Counted from the stretch's first letter, positions 36,742 to 46,719 are shown. The stretch: 64,000 bases of DNA from Chitinophaga pinensis (GCA_945901065.1 CAMDKI010000013.1:1-64000); one strand, 5' to 3'. Notes: generated by a model from the sequence alone, not told the origin. Translations and numbers: made by a program.

Positions 36742-37722
36742 TTAAAACACCTCCAACTTAGGCTTGTTGCCCAGTATGGTTTCAATTTGCTCTATTACCT
36801 CGGGGGTAAGTTTGGCAACGTCTTCGGTGGCTTTAAGGTTCTCCTTTAAGTGACTGGCCTTACTTCCGCCCGTTATCACGGTACTCACGTTTTGGTTCTT
36901 TAAGCACCAAGCAAGGGCTAAGCGAGGCAAAGAAGTCCCAAGGTCCTTGGCTAAAGTCTCTAGTTTACGGGCTTGTTCCAGTTTTTCTTCTTGCAGCACG
37001 CGCTCTTTCAGCCACTCTAGGTTCGGTAAATCTAAGCGGGTTTTCTCGTCAGGCATGCCGTGGTTATATTTGCCACTTAGCAATCCACTGGCCAATGGCG
37101 ACCATATAGTGCTGCCCATGCCCCAATCGCGGAACAAACGGAAATACTCCACCTCGAAGCGCTGACGGTGAAACATATTATATTGCGGCTGCTCCATCAA
37201 TGGGCCTATGAGGTTATACTTTTCGGCCACTAGGTGCGCCTCGGTTATCTCTTGCGCAGTCCATTCGCTGGTACCCCAGTATAGCACCTTTCCTTGCTGA
37301 ATGAGGTGGTGCATAGCCCAAACGGTTTCGGCAATAGGAGTATTAATGTCGGGCCTGTGGCAGAAATATAAATCGAGATAATCGACCTGCAGGCGCTTTA
37401 ATGCCGCATCGCAAGCCTCCATTACGTGCTTGCGGCTAAGGCCTTTTTGGTTGGGCAGCGTGCCGCCCCAAAATACTTTGCTGCTTACCACATACGTGCT
37501 TCGGTCCCACCCTTTCTTTTTAAGGATGTTGCCCATCACTATCTCCGATTTGCCTCCAGCGTAAGCTTCAGCATTATCGAAAAAATTAACACCATTTTCA
37601 TAGGCCACGGTCATCAATTCTTCAGCAACATCGTCGCCGATTTGCAAGCCAAAGGTAAGCCATGAGCCCAATGATAGGGCACTTACCTGAAGGCCACTAC
37701 GGCCAAGTCTTCTATATTCCAT
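36742..37722 (-). CDS. Aldo/keto reductase (Kv-beta/YghZ-like)
   Basis: A 326-residue TIM-barrel NADPH-dependent oxidoreductase. Catalytic tetrad residues are visible: Asp/Tyr in VNFFDNAEAYAGGKSEIVMG, Lys in VVSSKVFWG and His in DLYFCHRPD. The segments YWGTSEWTAQEI and YSPLASGLLSGKY-like (WSPLASGLLSGKYNHGMPD) place it near voltage-gated potassium channel beta-subunit-like AKRs. The physiological aldehyde or ketone substrate cannot be read from sequence. It is monocistronic, with a word tract upstream (TTACGATTTAGG-type words at 37731-37760). Confidence 0.93.
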   Translation of the reverse strand: MEYRRLGRSGLQVSALSLGSWLTFGLQIGDDVAEELMTVAYENGVNFFDNAEAYAGGKSEIVMGNILKKKGWDRSTYVVSSKVFWGGTLPNQKGLSRKHVMEACDAALKRLQVDYLDLYFCHRPDINTPIAETVWAMHHLIQQGKVLYWGTSEWTAQEITEAHLVAEKYNLIGPLMEQPQYNMFHRQRFEVEYFRLFRDWGMGSTIWSPLASGLLSGKYNHGMPDEKTRLDLPNLEWLKERVLQEEKLEQARKLETLAKDLGTSLPRLALAWCLKNQNVSTVITGGSKASHLKENLKATEDVAKLTPEVIEQIETILGNKPKLEVF

Positions 37723-37880
37723 GCGGTTAATTTACGATTTTAGGAGGTACGATTTACGATTGTGGTTTAGTACTTGTCATTAGTTAATGGCTAATAAACG
37801 ATTTGGGTTCATGGTTTAGATAAATTTTAGAATTGCTTAACAATAGCAATGACATTATCTCTTTAGCACATTAGCAACAA

Positions 37881-37927
37881 AGTCTTGAGTCTTGTGTCTT
37901 ATGTCTTGTGTCTAATAATTACCTTTG
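37881..37927 (+). promoter_or_regulatory. gldC promoter next to a TTGTGTC tract
   Basis: A tract of TTGTGTC words (37881-37913) is followed after 6 bp by TACCTTTG (37920-37927), a full -7 match, 26 bp upstream of the gldC ATG. A TTA of the tract lies 18 bp upstream of the -7 box. Confidence 0.65.
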
Positions 37928-37953
37928 CCCCTAAATATAGCACAAACCAGCGT

Positions 37954-38322
37954 ATGGCTTCTGATAAATATACCCGCAGACAGATAATTATTACCGTAGA
38001 ATTGGATGAGAATAAGCTACCCAACCGCATTTTGTGGGAAGCCGATGATGCTGGCATGAGCGAAGCAAGGGACACCAAAAGTATGATGCTATCTTTTTGG
38101 GACCGCGACGAGAACAATACCATGCGCTTTGACTTGCACACCAAGGATATGTATATAGACGAAATGAAAGACCATTTCCTTCAAACCCTGGTAAGCATGG
38201 CCGAAACCTATCGCCGCGCTACTGGCCACAATTTTGTGTTAGACGAAATGAAAACCTTTACCACCAAGCTCAGCGCCAAAATACAAGACGCAGAAGACGA
38301 AAAAGAAGGCCGCAGAAACTAA
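37954..38322 (+). CDS. gldC: Gliding motility protein GldC
   Basis: A 122-residue cytoplasmic protein started at ATG 37954 (MASDKYTRRQIIITVELDEN). An in-frame upstream start at 37885 is rejected because it would read through the promoter box. The sequence NRILWEADDAGMSEARDTKS, then a segment with DMYIDEMKDHFLQTLVSMAE, is characteristic of GldC. GldC is associated with gliding and type IX secretion gene sets, although its mechanism is unclear. Here it is separated from gldB and from the adhesin cluster. Confidence 0.9.
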   Translation: MASDKYTRRQIIITVELDENKLPNRILWEADDAGMSEARDTKSMMLSFWDRDENNTMRFDLHTKDMYIDEMKDHFLQTLVSMAETYRRATGHNFVLDEMKTFTTKLSAKIQDAEDEKEGRRN

Positions 38323-38339
38323 GCTAGGTTCATCAATTA

Positions 38340-38927
38340 TTAGTGGTACAACTTTTCGCCAGCCAATATGCTAATGCTTAATCGGCTTTCAGGTTTAGGT
38401 ATAGGGCAAGAGTAGCCATCGGTGTAGGCGCAATATGGGTTGTAGGCATAGTTAAAATCAACTTCCAACGAGTCGCCATCGGACACTTCCAAATCTAAAT
38501 AACGGCCACCACCGTAGGTTTCTTTGCCACTGGTAAGGTCGGTAAATGGCACGAACAGGTACTTTTCAAACTCTTCTTTTTTGCGCAGCTCAATACCTTG
38601 ATATGCGGGCAAAGAAAAGGTTTGGTTATCCAAGGTGAATATCAAGTTTGCAACTTGTGCGTAAAGTTTCAAACTACCGGATGAAGTAACAAACTCAACG
38701 GTATCTTCCACCGTCAGCGGCTCATACTTTGCCGTTACCAACATTCCTCTATCAGGCGGGTAAAATTTGATGCCCGTAAAATTCTTACGCTCCTTTTTGT
38801 TGAAGATGGGTGAAGTTTCTTTATCCCTAAACAATTGATCTTTGGCTTCCCAATGTTTGTATACTTCCAGTTCATAGCCTCCTACGGGCAACAAGGCCAT
38901 GGTTAATATAATCAATATTGTTTGCAT
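38340..38927 (-). CDS. DUF1684 domain-containing exported protein
   Basis: A 195-residue protein with an N-terminal signal segment (MQTILIILTMALLPVGGYEL). The DUF1684 hallmark is the C-terminal portion: GGGRYLDLEVSDGDSLEVDF, AYNPYCAYTDGYSCPIPKPE and a final SILAGEKLYH. Members of this family are found as solitary exported or cytoplasmic proteins of unknown function. It lies 8 bp after the LRR gene on the same strand, so the two are probably co-transcribed. Confidence 0.88.
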   Translation of the reverse strand: MQTILIILTMALLPVGGYELEVYKHWEAKDQLFRDKETSPIFNKKERKNFTGIKFYPPDRGMLVTAKYEPLTVEDTVEFVTSSGSLKLYAQVANLIFTLDNQTFSLPAYQGIELRKKEEFEKYLFVPFTDLTSGKETYGGGRYLDLEVSDGDSLEVDFNYAYNPYCAYTDGYSCPIPKPESRLSISILAGEKLYH

Positions 38928-38935
38928 ACCTTTTT

Positions 38936-39403
38936 TTACTTGATTTCAACCTTGGCATTAGGTAGCGCTTTGGCTACCTTGTCCGCCTCGCCGGTATTCA
39001 ATTTATTGTCTTTAAGCAGCAAGGTTCTGAGCGCTTTAAGCTCCGCAAGGCCATCAATAGGTAATTTGTTTAGGTAATAATTGCCGCTCAAATCAAGCAG
39101 TTCCAACTTGGTCAACTTCTCCCAACCAGTTGCCGGTATACTCGACCAATAATTAAACGGCAAATGCAGTTCTTTTAAGTTCGGAAAGTTAAAAATCTCC
39201 ACCGGGAAAGTTTTTAACTTTTGCAAGCTCAGGTCAAGGTAATACACCTCATTGGGCTTTTGCTTAGCCTCATCCATGCTATCAAACCAATTGCCACCAA
39301 ACATTTTGTTATCCAAGTCAACTTGGTTTTGAGCTATGATGGTGCCAGTGCCTACCATAGTAAGCAGCAAGATGAGCATGGTTTGTAGGAAAGGATTTTT
39401 CAT
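38936..39403 (-). CDS. Leucine-rich repeat exported protein
   Basis: A 155-residue protein with a signal peptide (LILLLTMVGTGTIIAQ) and about four leucine-rich repeats (YYLDLSLQKLKTFPVEIFNF, LKELHLPFNYWSSIP, LELLDLSGNYYLNKLPIDG, LRTLLLKDNKL). It is short for an LRR protein but appears complete. LRRs usually mediate protein binding; the partner is unknown. It follows ribF after a 78-bp spacer filled with two word tracts. Confidence 0.82.
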   Translation of the reverse strand: MKNPFLQTMLILLLTMVGTGTIIAQNQVDLDNKMFGGNWFDSMDEAKQKPNEVYYLDLSLQKLKTFPVEIFNFPNLKELHLPFNYWSSIPATGWEKLTKLELLDLSGNYYLNKLPIDGLAELKALRTLLLKDNKLNTGEADKVAKALPNAKVEIK

Positions 39404-39406
39404 GGG

Positions 39407-39472
39407 GTTGCGAGTTACGGGTTACGAGTTGCGAGTTTCAAACAAAAATCTTGTGTCTTGTGTCTTGTGTCT
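39407..39472. repeat. Two word tracts between ribF and the LRR gene
   Basis: GAGTTACGGGTTACGAGTTG words (39407-39438) are followed by a TTGTGTC tract (39449-39472). Together they fill the 78-bp spacer, combining two word families seen separately elsewhere. Confidence 0.85.
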
Positions 39473-39481
39473 ATCTCAATC

Positions 39482-40408
39482 CTAATATAACAACTTTCTC
39501 GATACCTTTTCGTCGTCGGCCATCTGTTTGATGAGGGCATCTATGTTATCAAACTTCAATTCGCTGCGCAAGCGCTGCACAAATGTTACATCCAATTCCA
39601 TGCCATATATGTCCCTATCAAAGTCGAACAAATTAGCTTCTATACTTGCCTTGCGGCCCTCAAAGGTGGGGTTGTCGCCAATGTTCATCATGGCTGGGTA
39701 CAGCTGCCCTTCCAACTTTACGCGCACAGCATATACGCCTTTGGATGGTATCAGTTTATTGGGGTTGTTGGGTTGGATGTTGGCTGTTGGGTAGCCGAGC
39801 TTTCGGCCCATTTGGTGGCCTTCAACCACGGTGCCGTGTAAGCTATACTCGTACCCTAGTAGATGGTTAGCTTGCACCACATCGCCGTTTTGCAGGGCGG
39901 TGCGCACCTTGGTAGAGCTTACCGCTAGGTCATCAACCATTTGTTTGGCAATTTCCTCCACCTCAAATCCTAGTTCTTTGCCCATTTCCAAAAACAACTC
40001 CAAGCCACCTTCACGGTTATTGCCAAATCGGTGGTCGTAGCCAATTACTACTTTCTTGGGGCGTACATTTTTCCACAAGAAATCTTCCACATACTCTCGG
40101 GCAGTCAGTTTCGAAAACTCAATTGAAAAAGGTGCCACTATTAAATTATCCACTCCAAATCGCTCTAATAAAGCTATCTTTTCTTCAAGGGTATTCAATA
40201 ACTTAAGGCTAGTATCGTTTGGATTAACCACTAAACGTGGGTGCGGATGGAAGGTAACGATAATGCTCTCGCCGCCAATGGCCGCTGCTTCTTGGTTGAT
40301 GCGCTTGATGATTTCTTGGTGGCCCAGGTGAACCCCATCGAACGTGCCAATAGTAAGCACGCCGTTTTTAAACTCTGGCAATCCTTCAACGCTTCTGAAT
40401 ACCCGCAT
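39482..40408 (-). CDS. ribF: Bifunctional riboflavin kinase/FAD synthetase
   Basis: A 308-residue RibF. The N-terminal adenylyltransferase domain has GTFDGVHLGHQEIIKRIN, and the C-terminal kinase domain has RKLGYPTANIQPNNPNKLIP and IGDNPTFEGRKASIEANLFD. It makes FMN from riboflavin and FAD from FMN. Its start overlaps the end of truB by 23 bp. The ftsX-DUF3098-uppP-truB-ribF order is common in Bacteroidota. Confidence 0.95.
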   Translation of the reverse strand: MRVFRSVEGLPEFKNGVLTIGTFDGVHLGHQEIIKRINQEAAAIGGESIIVTFHPHPRLVVNPNDTSLKLLNTLEEKIALLERFGVDNLIVAPFSIEFSKLTAREYVEDFLWKNVRPKKVVIGYDHRFGNNREGGLELFLEMGKELGFEVEEIAKQMVDDLAVSSTKVRTALQNGDVVQANHLLGYEYSLHGTVVEGHQMGRKLGYPTANIQPNNPNKLIPSKGVYAVRVKLEGQLYPAMMNIGDNPTFEGRKASIEANLFDFDRDIYGMELDVTFVQRLRSELKFDNIDALIKQMADDEKVSRKLLY

Positions 40409-41114
40409 GTTGCAAAATTAGGTCTTTGTGTGCAAACAGGTATTCGGTTACTTCGGGCACTGTCCAAGCATCATCAACATGGTAGCTGCCGCTTTGGGTG
40501 CGCCTTAGGTCGTGCAGGTAAGCGCCACTGTTCAGTAGCTTACCAAAATCGTAAGCCAGCGAGCGGATGTAAGTACCCTTGCTGCATTTCACCCTAAAAT
40601 GCACTAGGGGCATGTCAATGCTGGTTATCTCAAACTCATAAATAGTAATGGCCCTGGGCTGCAATATTACCTCTTGGCCTTTGCGGGCCATGTTATATGC
40701 GGTTTTGCCCCCAACCTTCAACGCTGAAAATATAGGCGGCATCTGGCTTATCTCGCCAGTATAAGCCAATGCTGCTTGTTGTATCAGCTCTGGAGTAATG
40801 TGCTCGGTTGGGTAGGTTTGGTCTATGGCCGTCTCTTGGTCGTAAGATGGGCGCGTAGCACCTAAACATATAGTGCCCGTATATTCCTTCTCTTGGTCTT
40901 GTAGCTCTTGTATACCCTTAGTGAGTTTGCCAGTGCAAAGTATCACCAGGCCGGTTGCCAAAGGGTCGAGCGTGCCAGCATGCCCAGTTTTGGCTTTGGT
41001 GGCATTTTTCAACTTCCTAACTATGTCAAACGAAGTCCATTCCATCGGTTTATCAATAAGGATGATCTTACCTGCTTGGAAGTCGAAATCGATGGAATCT
41101 TTAGAGAAAATCAT
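40386..41114 (-). CDS. truB: tRNA pseudouridine(55) synthase TruB
   Basis: A 242-residue pseudouridine synthase. The catalytic aspartate lies in GHAGTLDPLATGLVILCTGK. The segment KPMEWTSFDIVRKLKN and the motif CSKGTYIRSLAYDFGKLL are conserved. It isomerises U55 in the T-loop of tRNAs. It overlaps uppP by 4 bp and ribF by 23 bp, so the three are translationally coupled. Confidence 0.95.
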   Translation of the reverse strand: MIFSKDSIDFDFQAGKIILIDKPMEWTSFDIVRKLKNATKAKTGHAGTLDPLATGLVILCTGKLTKGIQELQDQEKEYTGTICLGATRPSYDQETAIDQTYPTEHITPELIQQAALAYTGEISQMPPIFSALKVGGKTAYNMARKGQEVILQPRAITIYEFEITSIDMPLVHFRVKCSKGTYIRSLAYDFGKLLNSGAYLHDLRRTQSGSYHVDDAWTVPEVTEYLFAHKDLILQHAGIQKR

Positions 41115-41911
41115 GCTATGAAATAACCTAGGATAATAGCCAGTATGCCTGCTACAAAGCAGTAGTAAGCAAAGTATTTAAGCTTGCTATTGCGTACCAG
41201 TTTTATCATAAGGCTACAAGCAAAAAGCCCCACTACGAAAGAAGTAATAAACCCTACGGCAAGCGGCAATGCACTATCGCTTGAAGCAGTTACTTTACCA
41301 TCGAGTAAATCTTTACTCATTTTGCCTAATATCAATGGTATAACCATCAAAAACGAGAATCGCGCCGCTTGGGCTCTATCCACTCCCAACAAAACTGAGG
41401 TGGAAATGGTAGCCCCTGAACGGGAAATACCGGGCAGTATAGCAATAGCCTGTGCAATACCGATTACCACCGCATTGCCGAAACTCACTGGTTTGCCTGT
41501 AAATTTTGCTTTGTCGGCTAGCAGCAGTAGCAGTGCCGTAATAAGCAACATAAAGCCGATAAACATAGCCATACCTTGAGCAAAAAACTCATCCAATTGG
41601 TCTTCGAAAAACAAACCGATGAATACCGCGGGTATCATGGAGATGATAATTTTCAAAGAGAACTTGGTTTCGTCGTTCCACTTAAAGGAGAACAAACCCT
41701 TGAATATCTGCCAAATATCGTTGCGGAAAACAATAATGGTACTTAGGGCTGTAGCTACATGCACTACTACGGTAAACAGCATGTTCTCTTCACCCGTTTG
41801 TTTGATGCCTAACAACTCGGTGCCGAGTGCCACGTGGCCGCTACTACTTATGGGCAAAAACTCCCCTAAGCCCTGCATTATACCTAATAAAAAAGCTTCG
41901 AACCAGGTCAT
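41111..41911 (-). CDS. uppP: Undecaprenyl-diphosphate phosphatase
   Basis: A 266-residue integral membrane enzyme of the BacA/UppP family. The signature motifs are MQGLGEFLPISSSGHVALGT near the start and LPGISRSGATISTSVLLGVD in the second half. It dephosphorylates undecaprenyl pyrophosphate to recycle the lipid carrier for peptidoglycan and other glycans. It overlaps both neighbours (DUF3098 gene and truB) by 1 and 4 bp. Confidence 0.95.
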   Translation of the reverse strand: MTWFEAFLLGIMQGLGEFLPISSSGHVALGTELLGIKQTGEENMLFTVVVHVATALSTIIVFRNDIWQIFKGLFSFKWNDETKFSLKIIISMIPAVFIGLFFEDQLDEFFAQGMAMFIGFMLLITALLLLLADKAKFTGKPVSFGNAVVIGIAQAIAILPGISRSGATISTSVLLGVDRAQAARFSFLMVIPLILGKMSKDLLDGKVTASSDSALPLAVGFITSFVVGLFACSLMIKLVRNSKLKYFAYYCFVAGILAIILGYFIA

Positions 41912-42204
41912 TACTTAGCACGTAGCAGTATGGCCGGTATCTGTATTACCAGACCTAGTAAAATAAGAATGGGCGCCACCGTAATGCGAATCGTGCTGTA
42001 TTTCTCATCCGCATTAAATACTTCAGGGTTGGCATCGCTGCTACCACCCACCATCAGTACATATCCCAGCACCATAAGTGCCACGCCAATAGCCATAAGG
42101 GCATAATTCTTGGGGCCAAACATAGGCTGGTTGCTTTTCAATTGGTTGGCAGCGGCAGATGGATTGTTTTCCACCACGTTTTTTTGGCTTTGCGAAATAC
42201 TCAT
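41911..42204 (-). CDS. DUF3098 domain-containing membrane protein
   Basis: A 97-residue protein with two predicted transmembrane helices (YALMAIGVALMVLGYVLMVG and ITVAPILILLGLVIQIPAIL) separated by a loop containing PEVFNADEKYSTIRIT. This is the DUF3098 pattern, typical of Bacteroidota and usually encoded between ftsX and uppP as here. Its function is unknown; the location suggests cell envelope or division. Confidence 0.88.
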   Translation of the reverse strand: MSISQSQKNVVENNPSAAANQLKSNQPMFGPKNYALMAIGVALMVLGYVLMVGGSSDANPEVFNADEKYSTIRITVAPILILLGLVIQIPAILLRAK

Positions 42205-42214
42205 GGCATCAAAG

Positions 42215-43087
42215 TTAATAAAGCTCGTCTAATTTTAAGGTAAGATATTTTGAAACTGCACGATAGGTGCTGAAAGTAGATATAAGCAAGCCTACTGCCA
42301 TTACACCTAAAAACACTGCACCAAATTTCATTAACGAAATTTCGATACTGAATTTAGGGTAGGCTTGGGTTAACCAATAAATGGCTCCCGCCAGCGCTAT
42401 TATAGCAAAGGTGCCGCTTATAAACCCGTTTAAAAGGCCTCGCATAATAAATGGTTTAATAATAAACCAACGGGTAGCACCTACCAATTGCATGCTTTTT
42501 ATCAAAAATCGGTTTGAGTACATGCTCAACCGTATGGTATTGTCGATAAGCGTAAGCGAGATAACCAATATCATCAAACCCAGCACGCTTATCACAATTC
42601 CGGCCTGCTTTACGCCTTTGCTCACTAGGCCCAACGTACCACTGTCATAATATACATCGGCCACTAATGGGTTTTTCCCCAACTCAGCAGTTATTTTCTC
42701 CAACGAATCAGGCGCTAAATACTCAGAGGTAAAATTGAGTGCCAACTTTGCAAATAATGGGTTGTAATCAAGCAAACTCAAATCGGCCCCTAGCTCGTCC
42801 ATAGTTATCTTGGCAGCTTCTTCTTTGCTAACATACATGCTAGCCTTTACATAAGGCTCTTTGTCGAGTTTCTTTTGCAACTGCAATATATCTACCTCGC
42901 TGGCGGTGGCCTTTAACTCCAAGTTTATCTCCACCTGCTCAACCAAATACCTAGAGCCACTCTCAGAGTATAGCATGAAACTAGCCACCAACCCAAGTAT
43001 AAACAAGGTTATGGTTACGCTAATAATAGCGTAAGTATAAGATGGTTTAGAACGCTTGGTACCTTGTTTGCCGGCTTGTTGGGCCAT
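42215..43087 (-). CDS. ftsX: Cell division ABC transporter permease FtsX
   Basis: A 290-residue FtsX with an N-terminal cytoplasmic tail, a first helix (YAIISVTITLFILGLVASFM), an extracytoplasmic domain (about 45-160) and three C-terminal helices (VISVLGLMILVISLTLIDNT; LLNGFISGTFAIIALAGAIY; AVFLGVMAVGLLISTFSTY). With FtsE it controls peptidoglycan hydrolases at the septum. ftsE is not in the window. It heads the operon ftsX-DUF3098-uppP-truB-ribF. Confidence 0.92.
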   Translation of the reverse strand: MAQQAGKQGTKRSKPSYTYAIISVTITLFILGLVASFMLYSESGSRYLVEQVEINLELKATASEVDILQLQKKLDKEPYVKASMYVSKEEAAKITMDELGADLSLLDYNPLFAKLALNFTSEYLAPDSLEKITAELGKNPLVADVYYDSGTLGLVSKGVKQAGIVISVLGLMILVISLTLIDNTIRLSMYSNRFLIKSMQLVGATRWFIIKPFIMRGLLNGFISGTFAIIALAGAIYWLTQAYPKFSIEISLMKFGAVFLGVMAVGLLISTFSTYRAVSKYLTLKLDELY

Positions 43088-43304
43088 AATAGCTGGTGCT
43101 TTGTGGCAAATTTATAAAAAATTAATGGTGTGCTGGGTTAGCACGCAGCAATCGGAGATAAATAATGTTAATAGTTGGATAGGCCTAAAGTAAGTTCGAT
43201 TTTTCGATTTGTCAGGCAACTCCAAACTAAACCGCCACAACGTGGCACCAATTATCCACAAAATCATTCGTCTAAAACCTTCCGCTTTATGTTAGGGTAA
43301 GTAT

Positions 43305-43312
43305 TATCTTTG
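43305..43312 (+). promoter_or_regulatory. -7 box close to start codon (near-leaderless)
   Basis: TATCTTTG fully matches the -7 consensus and ends only 6 bp before the ATG at 43319, so transcription should start at or beside the initiation codon. The rest of spacer 43088-43304 shows nothing recognisable. Confidence 0.6.
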
Positions 43313-43318
43313 CAAACT

Positions 43319-44386
43319 ATGAAGAAGTATGCCATTGTTGCCGCCCTGTTTACATTGCTTTTGAGCGCCTGTAGCACCGATTTTGATATTGCTGCCGACT
43401 ATGAGGAAACATTGGTAGTGTATGGGTTGCTGGATGCCAGCCAAGACACCCAATATATTAGGATATCGAGGGGCTTTATTAGTGCCGACCGTAGTGCCTT
43501 AGAAGTGGCATTAGAGCCTGACTCTATTTACTACTTAGCCGATCAATTAGCCGTAACTATTGAGCGCGAATCGGACGGAGCAGTGTTTACCTTTACCGAA
43601 GACCGCAGCATAGCTAAAGATACCGGCGTGTTTGGCGTTGCGCCCCATTTGGTTTACGCTTTACCTCAAAAACTAGAAGCCAACGATGCTTTCCGTTTGC
43701 GCATCGAAAATACCGTTACAGGCAAGATAGTTACGAGCTACACATCAATGGTCGATTCGTTTCGCCTTACCCAGCCATCCGACATACAGGCCTTTGAGTT
43801 TACCACCAGTCTGGTCTCTAAATTCCCGAATGGCTTGCCACAAAATATTGAAGTTACTTTTACCGCTCCCGTTGATGGGAAAGTATATGATGTAGCAGTG
43901 CGTTTTTATTATCGCCAATGGGAAGGTGCCGTTGTTGGCCCCGGCGATACGATGTTTGTAGAATATTTATTCGAAAAAGGACTGGTTTCCACTTCGCTGG
44001 CAGGAGCTAACCCTAACCCTGGTGGTCAACCTGTTATTGCACGCTATTTTGGGCAAGACCTCCTCGCGTTTATTGCCGCTGAGCTATCGGCCAACCCCAA
44101 CATAACCCGCGAGCCTTTACAACTACCCTTAGAGTATGTATATTACGCAGGTGGTCAAGATTTGTACGATATGATTCGCACCTCACAAGGAGGCACGGGT
44201 ATAACTGCCTTGGAAGCAAAGCCCATATATTCGAATATAGAAGGTGGTTATGGCGTGTTTTCGAGCCGATTTAGCAAAACACGTCCGAATGTTGGCATCA
44301 ATACGCCATCCAAAGACAGCTTGGCCTGTGGCCAACTAACCCGTGCGCTCAACTTTAATGTTGATGTACCTACCAGCTGCAACTAA
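43319..44386 (+). CDS. DUF4249-like surface lipoprotein
   Basis: A 355-residue predicted lipoprotein with lipobox LLLSAC (Cys18) when started at ATG 43319; a TTG at 43310 overlaps the promoter box. The rest is beta-rich, beginning DIAADYEETLVVYGLLDASQ, with later segments such as VYALPQKLEANDAFRLRIEN. This is like DUF4249 proteins, which in Bacteroidota often accompany TonB-dependent receptors. No receptor gene is adjacent. The specific function is unknown. Confidence 0.7.
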   Translation: MKKYAIVAALFTLLLSACSTDFDIAADYEETLVVYGLLDASQDTQYIRISRGFISADRSALEVALEPDSIYYLADQLAVTIERESDGAVFTFTEDRSIAKDTGVFGVAPHLVYALPQKLEANDAFRLRIENTVTGKIVTSYTSMVDSFRLTQPSDIQAFEFTTSLVSKFPNGLPQNIEVTFTAPVDGKVYDVAVRFYYRQWEGAVVGPGDTMFVEYLFEKGLVSTSLAGANPNPGGQPVIARYFGQDLLAFIAAELSANPNITREPLQLPLEYVYYAGGQDLYDMIRTSQGGTGITALEAKPIYSNIEGGYGVFSSRFSKTRPNVGINTPSKDSLACGQLTRALNFNVDVPTSCN

Positions 44387-44547
44387 TATTGGGTTGTTGC
44401 CATTTTGTCACTACTATTTGTCAGTATTTCCATTGCCTTTCAACCAATAAGGTGTTTTGGGGTACAATATGTCATCTTAATGGCAGTGGTATGTTTATTG
44501 ATTAAGGACATTTACGAACTTGATTTAAAAAACACAAACCTATAGTA

Positions 44548-46470
44548 ATGGGAAAAATAATTGGAATTGACCTAGGCACCACCAACTCTTGCGTAGCAGT
44601 AATTGAGGGTAATGAGTCAGTGGTAATTGCAAACGAAGAAGGCAGAAGAACGACTCCTTCGGTAGTTGCATTTTTGGATAACGGCGAACGTAAAATCGGT
44701 GATTCGGCCAAGCGTCAAGCCATTACCAATCCAACCCGCACCATTTCGTCAATCAAACGTTTTATGGGTCACCGCTTTAGCGAAGTGACCACAGAGGCGG
44801 AGCGTGTTGCCTACAAAGCTATGCGTGGTGATAACGATACCGTGCGCGTAGATATTGACGGACGTATGTATACCCCGCAAGAGATTTCAGCAATGGTGTT
44901 GCAAAAAATGAAGAAAGTTGCCGAAGATTACCTAGGTTATGAAGTAACCGAAGCCGTAGTAACCGTGCCCGCTTACTTTAATGATAGCCAACGCCAAGCT
45001 ACTAAAGAAGCTGGCCAGATTGCAGGATTGAACGTGAAGCGTATTATTAACGAGCCTACCGCTGCCGCTTTGGCTTACGGTTTTGACAAAGGTGGTCGCG
45101 ATATGAAAATTGCCGTGTATGACCTTGGTGGTGGTACATTCGATGTATCGGTACTGGAGTTGGGCGACGGTGTATTTGAAGTAAAATCTACCAACGGTGA
45201 TACGCACCTTGGTGGCGACGACTTTGACCAAGTAATTATAGATTGGTTGGCCGATGAGTTTAAGAGCAGCGAGAAAATTGATTTGCGCAAAGACCCTATG
45301 GCATTGCAGCGCTTGAAAGAGGCTGCCGAAAAAGCTAAAATTGAGCTTTCGGGCAGCAGCGAGACCGAAATAAACTTGCCCTATGTAACTGCCGTTGACG
45401 GCGTGCCTAAGCACTTAGTGAAAAAATTGACCCGTGCGAAATTTGAGCAATTAGCCGATAGCTTGGTTGAGCGTAGCTTGGAGCCTTGCCGCAAAGCGTT
45501 GAAAGATGCTGGTTATAAAACAAGTGATATTGATGAAGTGATTTTGGTAGGCGGATCGACCCGTATACCTAAAATACAAGAGGTTGTTGAGAAATTCTTT
45601 GGCAAAAAGCCTTCAAAGGGTGTTAACCCTGATGAAGTAGTGGCCATGGGTGCTGCCATTCAAGGTGGTATCCTTAGCGGTGATGTAAGCGATGATATTG
45701 TGTTGGTTGACGTTACCCCGCTTTCGTTGGGTATCGAAACCATGGGCGGTGTAATGACCAAGTTGATTGAATCGAACGCAACCATCCCTAAGAAAGAAAG
45801 CCAAGTGTTTACTACTGCTGCCGATGGACAAACCAGTGTAGAGATACACGTGTTGCAAGGTGAGCGCGGCATGGCAAGAGACAACCGTACCATTGGCCGT
45901 TTTCACTTAACCGATATACCTACCGCACAACGCGGTACGCCTCAAATTGAAGTAACCTTTGATATTGATGCCAACGGTATATTGCAAGTAAGCGCAAAAG
46001 ACAAAGGCACTGGAAAGCTACAATCCATCCGCATTGAAGCCACTACTGGCCTAAGCAAAGAGGAGATTGAGAAAATGCGTGCCGAGGCTAAGGTAAACGA
46101 AGAAGCCGACCGTAAAGAACGCGAGCGTGTAGAAAAGGTAAACCAAGCCGACTCATTGGTATTTACTACCGAGAAACAGTTGAAAGAATTTGGCGACAAA
46201 TTGCCTGCTGATAAAAAAGCGGTGATTGAAGAAGCACTTGCAGCGCTTAAAGGTGCAGTTGAAGCCAAAGACATGGACAACCTTGAAGCACTTACCAAGA
46301 AATTGAATGATGCTTGGGAAGCTGCATCTCAAGACCTTTACAACGCCCAACAAGGCGGTGCTGCGGGTGGCCAACCTGGCCCTGATGCCGGTGCAACCAA
46401 CCAAGGTGGCGCCAACGAAGGCGATGTAACCGATGTAGAGTTTGAGGACGTAACCGAAGACAAAAAATAA
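44548..46470 (+). CDS. dnaK: Molecular chaperone DnaK
   Basis: A 640-residue Hsp70. The N-terminal ATPase domain has [20 protein letters not shown], the phosphate-2 loop [19 protein letters not shown] and the adenosine motif [20 protein letters not shown]. The substrate-binding domain starts near residue 390 ([20 protein letters not shown]), and a Gly/Gln/Asn-rich lid tail ends [15 protein letters not shown]. It folds cytosolic proteins with DnaJ and GrpE, whose genes are not adjacent. No HrcA/CIRCE inverted repeat is seen upstream. Confidence 0.97.
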   Translation: MGKIIGIDLGTTNSCVAVIEGNESVVIANEEGRRTTPSVVAFLDNGERKIGDSAKRQAITNPTRTISSIKRFMGHRFSEVTTEAERVAYKAMRGDNDTVRVDIDGRMYTPQEISAMVLQKMKKVAEDYLGYEVTEAVVTVPAYFNDSQRQATKEAGQIAGLNVKRIINEPTAAALAYGFDKGGRDMKIAVYDLGGGTFDVSVLELGDGVFEVKSTNGDTHLGGDDFDQVIIDWLADEFKSSEKIDLRKDPMALQRLKEAAEKAKIELSGSSETEINLPYVTAVDGVPKHLVKKLTRAKFEQLADSLVERSLEPCRKALKDAGYKTSDIDEVILVGGSTRIPKIQEVVEKFFGKKPSKGVNPDEVVAMGAAIQGGILSGDVSDDIVLVDVTPLSLGIETMGGVMTKLIESNATIPKKESQVFTTAADGQTSVEIHVLQGERGMARDNRTIGRFHLTDIPTAQRGTPQIEVTFDIDANGILQVSAKDKGTGKLQSIRIEATTGLSKEEIEKMRAEAKVNEEADRKERERVEKVNQADSLVFTTEKQLKEFGDKLPADKKAVIEEALAALKGAVEAKDMDNLEALTKKLNDAWEAASQDLYNAQQGGAAGGQPGPDAGATNQGGANEGDVTDVEFEDVTEDKK

Positions 46471-46490
46471 TTGAAGCATTAAAGGTTAGT

Positions 46491-46540
46491 AAAACAAGAA
46501 GGCCTGTCTCGTTCAAAACGAAATGGGCCTTTTTGTTTTT
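46491..46540 (+). terminator. dnaK terminator
   Basis: AAGGCC...TCGTT pairs with the inverted CGAAATGGGCCTT and is followed by TTTTTGTTTTT, 21 bp after the dnaK stop. It is an intrinsic terminator with an imperfect stem. Confidence 0.85.
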
Positions 46541-46719
46541 AGGGAGTTTGTGCTGAATTTTTGAGGGCAATTCCTTGTTGATATGCAGAGCAGTAACATA
46601 GCAATTTATCACGGTTAGGGTAAGGTGTTACCCCGTTGTGTTCTTAATCATAAGCATTGCGACCAAAATTTACTAACTTAACCTAAGGCTCCTCAACCAA
46701 AGGTAAAAAACCAAACACC

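Noticed and set aside
44387..44547. CIRCE-type heat-shock operator upstream of dnaK
   Set aside because: I looked for TTAGCACTC-N9-GAGTGCTAA and found no such inverted repeat.
44932..45414. 160-codon frame antisense to dnaK
   Set aside because: A known type of shadow of dnaK coding sequence, with no independent support.
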